Shown: positions 1-7,110, counted from the stretch's first letter. The stretch is 8,269 nucleotides of DNA from Betaproteobacteria bacterium (GCA_025356695.1 JANXSE010000462.1:1-8269), one strand, 5' to 3'. Program-made: numbers and translations. The notes: generated from the sequence alone by a model not told the origin.

Positions 1-209
1 ACCACGGTGCCGGGCACGATGGGGCCGAGCAGTTTGGTGCAATCGGGCGACGACAGGGCTTCGAGCGCGCAGCCGAGGGCGTCGATCAGGCAATAGCGCG
101 CGTGTTCGTAGGCCTTGCGGTCGCCGATGTTGTTGCGGCAAACGTACTGCGCGATCTCGACAAGTTCTTTATCGGGTGCGGGGCGGTTTGATTGTTTCGA
201 ATGATTCAT
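1..209 (-). CDS. prpD: 2-methylcitrate dehydratase PrpD, N-terminal fragment (runs off left edge)
   Basis: Only the first 69 residues lie in the window. They match the start of true PrpD: DKELVEIAQYV at residues 13-23, ARYCLIDALGCALEAL at 37-52 and KLLGPIVPGTV at 59-69, the last nearly identical to the E. coli PrpD segment as I remember it. PrpD dehydrates 2-methylcitrate to 2-methyl-cis-aconitate in the cytoplasmic methylcitrate cycle for propionate; E. coli PrpD has about 480 residues, so some 85% is missing here. The ATG at 207-209 is the only reasonable start, because an in-frame stop lies seven codons upstream (228-230). No good Shine-Dalgarno precedes it. The gene is the third minus-strand gene after the TcuA-like and Bug genes, but the 157-base gap is filled by a repeat, so co-transcription is uncertain. 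Family assignment is strong; the exact substrate is inferred. Confidence 0.88.
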   Translation of the reverse strand, partial: MNHSKQSNRPAPDKELVEIAQYVCRNNIGDRKAYEHARYCLIDALGCALEALSSPDCTKLLGPIVPGTV

Positions 210-225
210 GTGAGCGGTTATTTTC

Positions 226-349
226 CGTCATTCCCGCGACAGCGGGTATCCCCTTCCCCCGCCTGCGGGGGAAGGTAGGATGGGGGCGTTGGGCCTTAGC
301 ATTTGCGACAACGGAGATTTTCTGGGCTCCCGCTTTCGCGGGAGCGACG
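226..349. repeat. REP-like inverted-repeat element with a nested palindrome
   Basis: The 21-base ends at 226-246 and 329-349 are inverted copies matching at 18 of 21 positions. Each end is itself a mini-hairpin: CCCGC-GACA-GCGGG at 233-246 and CCCGC-TTTC-GCGGG at 329-342. Nested inside is a separate perfect 11-bp palindrome, CCTTCCCCCGC / GCGGGGGAAGG (252-262 and 265-275, 2-base loop), followed by GTAGGATGGGGGC. The ends belong to the widely dispersed 'CGTCATTCCCGCGAAAGCGGG' type repeats of betaproteobacteria (established knowledge). Translating them forward gives the familiar VIPATAGIP and PAFAGATK strings. The element fills nearly the whole gap between the Bug-gene stop and prpD. It could act as a transcriptional or mRNA-stability element; that is inference. 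Confidence 0.8.
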
Positions 350-366
350 AAATTTGAATCGTGTTA

Positions 367-1368
367 TCAGTCCGGCTTGACGCCGGAGTCCTTGATGACC
401 TTGGTCCATTTTTTTTGTTCGGCGGCGATGTAGGCGGCGAACTCGGCCGGCGTGCTGATGATGGGATCGGCGCCCATGCCGAGGATGCGCTCGCGCGTGT
501 CGGCCGACTGGATGATCTTCGCGACGGTCGTGTAAACCTTGTCGATCACCGCCTGCGGCGTGTGGGCCGGCGCGATGATACCGTTCCAGATGCCGGCCTC
601 GAAGCCGGGCATGCCGGACTCTGCGGCGGTTGGAATGTCGGGTGCAAGCGCCGAGCGTTGTTTGGTGCCGATGGCAATGGCGCGCAGGCGGCCGGCTTTG
701 ACGTGCGGAATGATGGATGTGGCACTCGGATACATGATCTGCACCTGGCCGCTGGTCAGATCGGTGATCGCCTGCGAAGTGCTCTTGTACGGGATATGCA
801 CGGTGTTGATGCCGTTCATCGAATTGAACAGCGCGCCGGCGAGATGGCCGGGCGAGCCGTTGCCCTGTGATGCATAGGACAGATCGCCGGGTCGCGATTT
901 CGCCAGCGCCACCAGCGCCTTGATGTTCTTCGCGGGCAGCGCGGCGGTGACGGCGATCAGGATCGGCGTCGAGCTCGTCTGCGCGATCGGCGCGATATCG
1001 CGGATCGGATCGTACGGAACCTTGTACATGCCGGGATTGATCGAGAGGCCGCTGGCTGTAAACGACAGCGTATAGCCGTCGGGCACCGACTTGGCGAGCA
1101 GTTCCGTGCCGATGACGCCGTTGGCGCCGGCGCGGTTGTCGACGATGATCTGCTGCGCGAACGCCTCGGCGAGTTTCTGACTGACCACGCGCGCGAGCAG
1201 GTCGGCGTTGCCGCCGGCCGCGTACGGCACGATCATGCGGATGGATCTTTCCGGGTAGTTCTGCGCCGCGGCGCCCGTGCAGATCGCAAGCAGCGCGACG
1301 GCGGTCGCGTATTGAAACGCTCTTGCGATGCAACCGTGGGCTGTCCCCTCACCCCGGCGCGCGGACAC
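367..1368 (-). CDS. Bug/TctC-family periplasmic tricarboxylate-type solute-binding protein
   Basis: This is the substrate-binding component of the tripartite tricarboxylate transporter family (TctC/Bug), exported to the periplasm to bind carboxylates or related small metabolites. With the GTG start chosen here (333 residues, close to the family norm of about 320-330), the protein begins with a basic stretch, then hydrophobic ATAVALLAICTGAAA, with likely signal cleavage before Q36 (GAAA|QNYPERS). Family hallmarks follow: IRMIVPYAAGGNAD (about 43-56), IIVDNRAGANGVIGTELLAKSVPDGYTL (about 74-101) and SQGNGSPGHLAGALF in the middle. No TctA/TctB membrane genes are in the window, as is common for orphan Bug proteins. 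The start is uncertain: the frame stays open to a GTG at 1525-1527 that overlaps the upstream TGA, but the extra 53 codons translate a repeat and hairpin region (SPSPPGRG). GTG 1366-1368 has only a poorly spaced AGGA. The ligand cannot be read from sequence; neighbours suggest a tri- or dicarboxylate. Confidence 0.85.
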   Translation of the reverse strand: MSARRGEGTAHGCIARAFQYATAVALLAICTGAAAQNYPERSIRMIVPYAAGGNADLLARVVSQKLAEAFAQQIIVDNRAGANGVIGTELLAKSVPDGYTLSFTASGLSINPGMYKVPYDPIRDIAPIAQTSSTPILIAVTAALPAKNIKALVALAKSRPGDLSYASQGNGSPGHLAGALFNSMNGINTVHIPYKSTSQAITDLTSGQVQIMYPSATSIIPHVKAGRLRAIAIGTKQRSALAPDIPTAAESGMPGFEAGIWNGIIAPAHTPQAVIDKVYTTVAKIIQSADTRERILGMGADPIISTPAEFAAYIAAEQKKWTKVIKDSGVKPD

Positions 1369-1480
1369 GTTCCTGGCGAAGCCAGCCGCTTGCGGGTAGC
1401 GCGCCTTGGCACTCGCTCCCGCCCCGGATCGCTTCGCGAACGCCGTGTCGCGAGTGCCTCTCCCGGGGGGGGAGGGTGAG
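1348..1480. repeat. Structured inverted-repeat element at the 5' end of the Bug gene
   Basis: Terminal inverted repeats CTCACCC (1348-1354) and GGGTGAG (1474-1480) enclose several nested hairpins: CTGGC-GAA-GCCAG at 1373-1385; GGCACTCGC / GCGAGTGCC at 1408-1416 and 1450-1458 (perfect 9-bp arms) with the palindrome TTCGCGAA (1433-1440) in the loop; and a C-run/G-run stretch at 1459-1476. The 'CCCTCACCC...CTCTCCC-GGGG-GGGAG..' style resembles dispersed palindromic repeats common in betaproteobacterial intergenic DNA (established in general, not checked here). It lies between the TcuA-like gene and the Bug signal peptide and probably represents intergenic DNA rather than coding sequence, even though the Bug reading frame passes through it without a stop. 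Confidence 0.6.
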
Positions 1481-1485
1481 AACGG

Positions 1486-1511
1486 ACCGGATTCGCCGAT
1501 GCGAATCCGGT
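1486..1511 (-). terminator. Strong hairpin just after the TcuA-like stop codon
   Basis: ACCGGATTCGC (1486-1496) and GCGAATCCGGT (1501-1511) form a perfect 11-bp stem with a 4-base loop, starting 12 bases beyond the stop codon of the TcuA-like gene in its direction of transcription. The following bases on the minus strand are CCGTTCTCACCC, so there is no proper T-tract. It could be a weak or factor-assisted terminator, an attenuator, or a 3' mRNA-stabilising hairpin that sets different levels of the two genes. Confidence 0.45.
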
Positions 1512-1523
1512 TTGTATCGTGGA

Positions 1524-3008
1524 TCACGCCTTCGCGCCGAGCGCGGCGCCGCGTCCGGCAATTTTTCCGAACACCGCGCCAGACACGAGGCCGGCGCCGC
1601 TCGGATAGCTGAAGTAAAACAGGCCGCCGACCATTTCACCGGCCGCATAGAGGCCGGGGATCTTGTGGAAGTGCACGTTCAGCACCTGGCCGGTTTCGCG
1701 GTCGATTCTGAGGCCGCCGAAAGTGAAGGTGATGCCGCAGGTCGTGGCGTAGGCATCGTACGGGGGCGTGTCGAGCGCTTGCGCCCAGTTCGATTTCGGC
1801 GGCTCGATGCCGACCGTGCACTTGCCGTCTTTGACGATGTGATCGAAGGGCACGTCTTTTTTTACCGCGGCATTGTATTCACGCACGGTTTTCAAAAAGC
1901 CCTGCGGATTGACGCCTTCCATTTTCTCGGCGAGTTCTTCGAGCGTGTTGGCCGAGAACTTGGTCATGAACTTGATGCGGTATTCAGAGCGCAGCAGCTT
2001 GCTGACCTTGGAGTCGAACACCTGGTAGGCGAACTGGCCCGGCTGCTTCAACACTTCGCCGCCGTATTTGGCGTAGGTGAACGAGTGGAAGTCCCAACCT
2101 TCGTCGACGAAACGTTTGCCGTCGGCGTTGATCAGCAGGCCGAAGATGTAGCTGTGCTTCTGGAACTGGTCGCCGACATTGATGTCGCCGAATTCCGGCG
2201 CGTAACGGTCCCAGCCGGTGGCGTGACAGCCCGACCAGTTGCCGTACGGGCAGGCGCCGATGTCGAGCGCCATTTTGATGCCGTCGCCGACGTTGAAGCG
2301 CGTGCCGCGTACTTTCGCCAGCTCCCAGCCGGGGCCGAGGTAGCGTGCGCGCATTTCCGGATTGGCCTCGAAGCCGCCGCAGCCGAGCACCACGGATTTT
2401 GCTTTGATCTCTTCGAATTTGCCGTCGCATTGGACGCGCACGCCGATGACGCGCACGCCGTCGAACATCAGTTCAGTGACGCGCGTGCCGTAACGGATTT
2501 CAATGCCGGCTTTTTTTGCCGCCGCATCGAGAAACTGCACGAGGCCGGCGCCGCCGCCGGAAACCTCGATCGGCAGGCGGCCGAAGAATTTGCGCTTGCC
2601 GTTGACCATGCCCGACTGGCGGCCGTAGTTCGGGATGAAGCGCGCGCCCTTGGTGCGCATCCACGCCATGGTGTCGAGGCTTTCGTTGACCAGCGTTTCC
2701 GACAGATCGGGATCGGTGCGGTAACTGGTCAGGCGATAAATGTCTTCGAGATATTCTTCGCGCGTGTTGGTGCCGAAATCGCTGTTGGCAACTTCGTCGT
2801 CAGTCAGATCGGTGACGCGTTTCAAATCGTCGACCGATGAATAGGCAAAACGCATCACGCCGCCGGCGAAGCGGCTGTTGCCGCCGGATTCTTCTTCGCT
2901 GGCGGCTTCAAGCATCAGAACTTTGGCGCCGTTGTCGGTCGCCGATAGCGCGGCGCAAAGGGCGGCATTGCCCTTGCCGACCACGATCACGTCGTATTGG
3001 CTGGTCAT
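1524..3008 (-). CDS. tcuA: TcuA-like FAD-dependent tricarballylate dehydrogenase (FAD-binding-2 family)
   Basis: This 494-residue flavoprotein belongs to the fumarate reductase/succinate dehydrogenase flavoprotein family and most resembles TcuA, which oxidises tricarballylate to cis-aconitate. Visible features: an N-terminal FAD Rossmann motif VIVVGKGNAALCAAL (7-21) with E34 at the end of the second strand for ribose binding; the GGNSRFAGG segment (42-50); YRTDPDLSETLV (96-107) and YGRQSG (128-133), typical of TcuA; a second FAD contact VVLGCGGFEAN (206-216); and the C-terminal flavin motif GLYAAGEMVGGLF...YPSGAGL (452-474). H262 and R299 (GKRFVDE) sit where family members carry active-site residues. 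The HTMGG motif of fumarate reductases is TFTFGGL (427-433), so fumarate reductase activity is unlikely. No TcuB (electron transfer) or TcuC (transporter) gene is adjacent; a Bug gene follows. The ATG at 3006-3008 lacks an obvious Shine-Dalgarno. TcuA versus a related dehydrogenase cannot be settled by eye. Confidence 0.82.
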   Translation of the reverse strand: MTSQYDVIVVGKGNAALCAALSATDNGAKVLMLEAASEEESGGNSRFAGGVMRFAYSSVDDLKRVTDLTDDEVANSDFGTNTREEYLEDIYRLTSYRTDPDLSETLVNESLDTMAWMRTKGARFIPNYGRQSGMVNGKRKFFGRLPIEVSGGGAGLVQFLDAAAKKAGIEIRYGTRVTELMFDGVRVIGVRVQCDGKFEEIKAKSVVLGCGGFEANPEMRARYLGPGWELAKVRGTRFNVGDGIKMALDIGACPYGNWSGCHATGWDRYAPEFGDINVGDQFQKHSYIFGLLINADGKRFVDEGWDFHSFTYAKYGGEVLKQPGQFAYQVFDSKVSKLLRSEYRIKFMTKFSANTLEELAEKMEGVNPQGFLKTVREYNAAVKKDVPFDHIVKDGKCTVGIEPPKSNWAQALDTPPYDAYATTCGITFTFGGLRIDRETGQVLNVHFHKIPGLYAAGEMVGGLFYFSYPSGAGLVSGAVFGKIAGRGAALGAKA

Positions 3009-3264
3009 TTGATTACGTCTGAAAAACGAAGGGGAGGCCGCACTTTACACTTGGCGTGCGAGTTTGGAAAGCGCGCGCGGGCTAAGTCCCCGTTCCACTT
3101 GCGTTTTTCGCCGGCCCGCGCGGCGCTCAAGTCATCCCCCGTTTCAGCCGTAGATGCAAACGTAGCGACTCGAAGCGGGCCGCCACGGGTGTGCTGTGCG
3201 CGCGCGAAGAAACGCCGGCGCAGTAACGATTTGAATCATATTTACGACGGGTGGACTTCGCGCC
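3009..3264. promoter_or_regulatory. Divergent intergenic region between the tcuA-like and GGDEF-EAL genes
   Basis: These 256 bases separate two divergently transcribed genes, so promoters for both are expected here. I cannot assign a convincing -35/-10 pair in either direction. A minus-strand TGTAAA near the tcuA side and a TATGAT near 3235 are isolated hexamers without a partner at proper spacing. A 9-bp inverted repeat CGCGCGGGC (3074-3082) / GCCCGCGCG (3114-3122) is present but could arise from base composition. GGGTGGA (3249-3255) lies at plausible Shine-Dalgarno distance from the plus-strand ATG. No adjacent regulator gene is seen. Confidence 0.35.
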
Positions 3265-6027
3265 ATGGCAAACGATTCATCATTGCGGCCCGAGCCGCCG
3301 CGTCGTAATGCAGCCGGGCCGATGGCCGCGGTGCCGCGGACTGCGCGCGGCCATGCCGTATGGCGCCGGCTACCCAGACTATTCAACCCGCATGCAGCCA
3401 TCATTATTTTTACGCTGGTGCTGATAGGCATGATCTGGTTCGCCGTGATTGCGCACGTGCGCTCGCAGCACGAGGACGCGGTTGCCAACGTGGTGCGGCA
3501 AAACGATAACCTCACAATCGCGTTCGAAGAGCAGATCATCCGGACGATCAAGGGCGCCGATCAGGTGGCATTGTTCCTGCGGCATGATTACGCGACCCGC
3601 GGCATGCAGGCGAACATCGCGCAATATGTTGAGCACGACATGATAGACGCACGCCTGTTCACTAATCTGGCCGTACTGGACGAGCATGGCAACCGGGTGT
3701 TGATGAGCAGCGCTGCCGCCGACAGGAAAAATTTTTCCGACCGCGAGTATTTTCAGTTCCACCTGTCGCGCCAAACCGATGAAATATTCATCGGCAAACC
3801 GGTGATCGGCCGTGTTGGCGGACACTGGCTGATCCCGATGACGCGGCGAATCAACAAAGCCGACGGCAGCTTCGGCGGCGTTGTGGTGCTGTCAGTCGAC
3901 CCGGAATATTTCATCAAGTTTTACCGCCGTACCGACCTCGGTCGCCATGGCGTGGTTGACCTCATCGGCCTCGACGGTATCAGCCGCGCGCGACAGGCCG
4001 GTGAGGAGCAGAGCTACGGCAACGATATGACCGGCAGCGCTTTTTTGAAGCTGCGCGCCGAAAAACCGGATGGCAATCTCGTGACATTCGGCAGGCTTGA
4101 GGGGATTCCGCGCTACCTCAGCTACCGCACGCTCAAAGAATATCCGCTGATGGTTACGGTAGGAATTGCGCAAAAGGAAGTGCTGGCGCCGCTTTTGCGC
4201 AACAGGATTCTTTATTTCGGCACCGCGTTGCTGACCAGCTTCGTGGTGGCGCTGCTGGCTGGTTTGCTGCTTGCAGCGTTGTCACGCCAGAAGCGGGGGC
4301 TGGCGGCGCTGGCGCGCAGCGAAGCGCGTTTCCGCGCCACCTTCAATCAAGCGGCCATCGGCATCATGCAAACGTCGCTCGACGATCGCATTGTGCAAGC
4401 CAATCAGAAATTGTGCGAGATGCTCGGTTATTCCGAGCAGGAAATCCTGGCGTTGTCGTTTCGTGATTTGTCGCATCCGGATGACATCGCATGTACGCTC
4501 GAACGCCGCAATCAGCTGATTGCCGGAGAGAACGTGCCGACGGCGATAGAGAAACGTTATTTGCACAAAGACGGCAGCGTCATCTGGATTGCGGTATCGC
4601 CGGCGCTGGTGCACGACGCCGATGGCAAGCCGGATTACTTCGTCCACATGATCGAGTGCATTACCGAACGCAGGAAGCTGCAGGAGAACCTTGAGCATAT
4701 TGCGCGCCACGACAGCCTCACCGAGCTGCCAAATCGTGCGCTGTTTTACGACCGCCTGCAGCATGCGCTTGATCAGGCGCGGCGGCGCGGCTGGATGACC
4801 GGCGTGATGTTCGTCGATCTCGACCGCTTCAAGACGATCAACGACACCCTCGGCCACAGCGTCGGTGACGAGTTGCTGCAGCAGGTGGCGGCAGCACTGG
4901 CGAAATGCGTGCGCGCTGACGACACCGTCGGGCGTCTCGGCGGCGATGAATTTGCGGTCATCCTGTCGGATCTCGGTCAGGAGCAAAACGCCGGGCTGGT
5001 TGCGCAGAAAATTATCGAGGCGCTGACGCGGCCGTTTCAGCTTGAGCGCCACGAGGTGTTCATCACTGCGAGTATCGGAATTGCGACCTGTGAGCCGGGT
5101 GATGGCGATGTCGACACCATGATCAGCAATGCTGATGCGGCTATGTATGACGCCAAGAAACTGGGCAGGAACAACTTTCAGTTCTACGCTGCCACCATGA
5201 GCGAGCGCGCGATGGAAAGGCTGTTGCTGGAAAAAGAACTGCGCTATGCAATCTCGCGCAACGAATTCCTGCTCAATTTTCAACCCAAGGTAAATGTGAA
5301 AAGCGGTGAGATCAGCGGATTTGAGGCGCTGCTGCGCTGGCATCGCACCGGCGGCGAGATTGTGCCGCCGGTGGTATTTATTCCGGTGGTCGAGGAATGC
5401 GGCTTGATCCACGAGGTCGGCGAGTGGGTGTTGCGCGGCGCCTGCGCGCAGATCAACGCGTGGCAGCAGGCTGGTTTCAGGCCGGTGCCGGTGGCGGTGA
5501 ATCTTTCGCCCAAACAGTTCCAGCATCAGGATATCTGCGCCACCATCATGCGCGCGCTGAAAGATTTCGATGTCGCCCCGGAGTTGCTGGAAGTGGAAAT
5601 TACCGAGAGCACAGCGATGAACGATGCCGAAAGCGCGATTGCCGCGCTGAACAATATAAAAGCCCTGGGCGTGCGTATCGCAATCGACGACTTCGGCACC
5701 GGTTACTCCAGTCTCAGCTACCTCACCCGTTTCCCCATCGATTCGCTGAAGATCGACCGTTCATTCGTGGTCAATCTGCCTGACAGCAGCGAAGGCGCTT
5801 CGATTGCGCGCGCGGTGATTACGATGGCGCATGCGCTGCGCTTCAAGGTTATTGCCGAGGGCGTGGAAGTCGTTGAGCAGCTGGAATTTCTGGCCGCCAA
5901 CGAATGTGATGAAATTCAGGGCTACTACTTTTCGCGCCCGTTGCCGGCAGAGCAGGCGACCGAACTGTTGCGCAGCAAACGTCGCCTGCTGGTGCGACCG
6001 CAACTGGTGAGTGCGGTCGCCGCCTAG
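3265..6027 (+). CDS. Membrane Cache-PAS-GGDEF-EAL bifunctional c-di-GMP synthase/phosphodiesterase
   Basis: This 920-residue inner-membrane protein controls cyclic di-GMP. Order: a cytoplasmic N-terminus; transmembrane segment about 43-65; a periplasmic sensor of about 245 residues with double-Cache/PDC character (DREYFQFH 159-166, FIGKPVIGRVGGHW 175-188, DGSFGGVVVLSVDPEYF 200-216); transmembrane segment about 314-339; PAS about 347-470 (FNQAAIGIMQTSLDD, WIAVSPALVHDADG, ITERR); GGDEF about 476-640; EAL about 655-905. The cyclase motif GGDEF (559-563) is intact, with inhibitory I-site RADD (550-553). The EAL domain keeps EALLR (687-691), NLSPKQF (746-752), EITES (778-782), DDFGTG (808-813), LKIDRSF (828-834), IAEGVE (863-868) and QGYYFSRPLP (885-894), so both activities look possible. 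It is divergent from the tcuA-like gene and convergent with the reductase gene. The ligand is unknown; a carboxylate is a guess from context. The start could also be ATG 3322-3324, leaving all domains intact. Confidence 0.95.
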   Translation: MANDSSLRPEPPRRNAAGPMAAVPRTARGHAVWRRLPRLFNPHAAIIIFTLVLIGMIWFAVIAHVRSQHEDAVANVVRQNDNLTIAFEEQIIRTIKGADQVALFLRHDYATRGMQANIAQYVEHDMIDARLFTNLAVLDEHGNRVLMSSAAADRKNFSDREYFQFHLSRQTDEIFIGKPVIGRVGGHWLIPMTRRINKADGSFGGVVVLSVDPEYFIKFYRRTDLGRHGVVDLIGLDGISRARQAGEEQSYGNDMTGSAFLKLRAEKPDGNLVTFGRLEGIPRYLSYRTLKEYPLMVTVGIAQKEVLAPLLRNRILYFGTALLTSFVVALLAGLLLAALSRQKRGLAALARSEARFRATFNQAAIGIMQTSLDDRIVQANQKLCEMLGYSEQEILALSFRDLSHPDDIACTLERRNQLIAGENVPTAIEKRYLHKDGSVIWIAVSPALVHDADGKPDYFVHMIECITERRKLQENLEHIARHDSLTELPNRALFYDRLQHALDQARRRGWMTGVMFVDLDRFKTINDTLGHSVGDELLQQVAAALAKCVRADDTVGRLGGDEFAVILSDLGQEQNAGLVAQKIIEALTRPFQLERHEVFITASIGIATCEPGDGDVDTMISNADAAMYDAKKLGRNNFQFYAATMSERAMERLLLEKELRYAISRNEFLLNFQPKVNVKSGEISGFEALLRWHRTGGEIVPPVVFIPVVEECGLIHEVGEWVLRGACAQINAWQQAGFRPVPVAVNLSPKQFQHQDICATIMRALKDFDVAPELLEVEITESTAMNDAESAIAALNNIKALGVRIAIDDFGTGYSSLSYLTRFPIDSLKIDRSFVVNLPDSSEGASIARAVITMAHALRFKVIAEGVEVVEQLEFLAANECDEIQGYYFSRPLPAEQATELLRSKRRLLVRPQLVSAVAA

Positions 6028-6033
6028 TGCGGC
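6019..6033. terminator. Small hairpin in the convergent gene junction
   Basis: GCCGC (6019-6023) and GCGGC (6029-6033) form a 5-bp stem, with the GGDEF-EAL stop codon in the loop. The two convergent genes end only 15 bases apart, so this may serve as a small bidirectional terminator. The stem is short and no T-tract follows on either strand, so the call is weak. Confidence 0.25.
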
Positions 6034-6042
6034 TGTTCTGCG

Positions 6043-7110
6043 TTACGCTTTCTTGCGGTTGATTTCCAGCCGCGCATCGACCAGTGCAACGGTTTCATCG
6101 AGCACCGCGGATTTTTCGCCGCGCTGCGCCGCGATTGTCTTGACCAGACGGTCGACGCGTTCAATGTTCGGCGCGCCGGCGAACAGGGCGCGCGCTGCCG
6201 ATGACGGCGTCACCAGCGACTGCGCCGCAGCGGCATACTTCTCGAACGGCACCATGTCTTTTTCATCGGCGCCCAGCGATATGCAAAGTTTTTTCACCCA
6301 GGTGTAAACCGAACGTGTGGCTTCGATGTCGGTGTGCACTGCTTCCTTGATCGAGCGCGCGGCGTCTTTCTGCACGCAGCGGTAGTTGCCGGCGATTAGC
6401 ATGCTCCATTTGGCGAGCGGCACGAAAATCGAATCATGTACTTTCAGCTTGACCGGCAGTTCGAGCTTTTCCGTGCCGGTGTCGAAACGCGCGGCTTCGA
6501 TGTCAGCGGCGAGATCGCGCAGGATTTGCGTGTGTGCATCGGAATCGAAACGCGCCGCCTTGAAGTTGGTCGGCAGACGCACCTGCAGCACATTGACCTT
6601 GTCGTCGGGCGGGCGGAAGGCCTGCGGATCGGGGCTGCACAGCGTCATCAGTTTCGGATCGAAGTTGTCCCATACCGTGGCGTCGGTATAGCAGTCGCGC
6701 AGCTTCGAGACGTCGAGACCCGGGATGCGCGCCAGATACGGTAGCGGCGGCATGTTCATGATCGACATGCACGGCACTTTTGATTTGGCGACGGCGTCGA
6801 GCAGTTCGCGTACGCCGGGCGAGCGGTATTGCGGCTCCTGCATCGCCAGCGCCACCAGATCGTAGTCCTTAGGATTGACGCCCGCGGTACCGCCGGCAGT
6901 GATTTTGCCCGGCAGTTTTTTCGAATTGACTTCGACCAGGCCCTCGCGGCCCTTGATCGGCATGCGCACAATCGCGCCTTCGCTGTTCATCAGATCGGCT
7001 TCCGCCGGCAGGCAGATCAGGTGCGTCGAGTGTCCGGCCAGCGCCAGCTTGGTGCCGAGCAGCGAGCCGTATGACGCGCCCATGATCAGGATTTTGTATT
7101 TTTTCGCCAT
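6043..7110 (-). CDS. Ketopantoate-reductase-like (ApbA/PanE superfamily) oxidoreductase
   Basis: A 355-residue cytoplasmic protein with a Rossmann N-terminus, YKILIMGASYGSLLGTKLALAGH (5-27), and a helical C-terminal half like 2-dehydropantoate 2-reductases. Retained family positions, by my alignment from memory: N119 (IMNM), K234 with N242 (AKWSMLIAGN), and the PSSAARALFAGAPNIE segment (302-317), which would supply the substrate-binding Ser and Glu. Departures: the usual GxGxxG loop reads GASYGS and seems one residue short, the lysine expected after strand 4 is absent (LAMQEPQ), and the protein is longer than typical PanE (about 300). It is therefore probably a diverged NAD(P)-dependent reductase of unknown substrate rather than true PanE. 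The ATG at 7108-7110 is chosen because GAGGGG lies 9 bases upstream; the frame extends 53 more codons but with no family-like sequence. It lies downstream of an MmgE/PrpD gene on the same strand, suggesting a shared pathway. Confidence 0.7.
   Translation of the reverse strand: MAKKYKILIMGASYGSLLGTKLALAGHSTHLICLPAEADLMNSEGAIVRMPIKGREGLVEVNSKKLPGKITAGGTAGVNPKDYDLVALAMQEPQYRSPGVRELLDAVAKSKVPCMSIMNMPPLPYLARIPGLDVSKLRDCYTDATVWDNFDPKLMTLCSPDPQAFRPPDDKVNVLQVRLPTNFKAARFDSDAHTQILRDLAADIEAARFDTGTEKLELPVKLKVHDSIFVPLAKWSMLIAGNYRCVQKDAARSIKEAVHTDIEATRSVYTWVKKLCISLGADEKDMVPFEKYAAAAQSLVTPSSAARALFAGAPNIERVDRLVKTIAAQRGEKSAVLDETVALVDARLEINRKKA

Noticed and set aside
226..349. Possible CRISPR or integron attachment site in the palindromic region
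   Set aside because: There are only two inverted arms and one nested palindrome, with no direct repeats with regular spacers, no cas or integrase gene, and no attC-like core. A REP-like element explains it better.
176..433. Plus-strand open frame of 85 codons over the repeat region
   Set aside because: Its translation contains VIPATAGIP and PAFAGATK, the known read-through of the dispersed repeat, and it overlaps the ends of prpD and the Bug gene. It is not a gene.
1323..2840. 505-codon plus-strand open frame opposite the TcuA-like gene
   Set aside because: It is antisense to a gene with clear family motifs. The composition (rich in A, V, R, E, H) is typical of a shadow of GC-rich codons, and no domain or convincing start signal is seen.
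4282..5526. 414-codon minus-strand open frame inside the GGDEF-EAL gene
   Set aside because: It lies wholly opposite strongly conserved PAS, GGDEF and EAL coding sequence. Its length is explained by codon bias.
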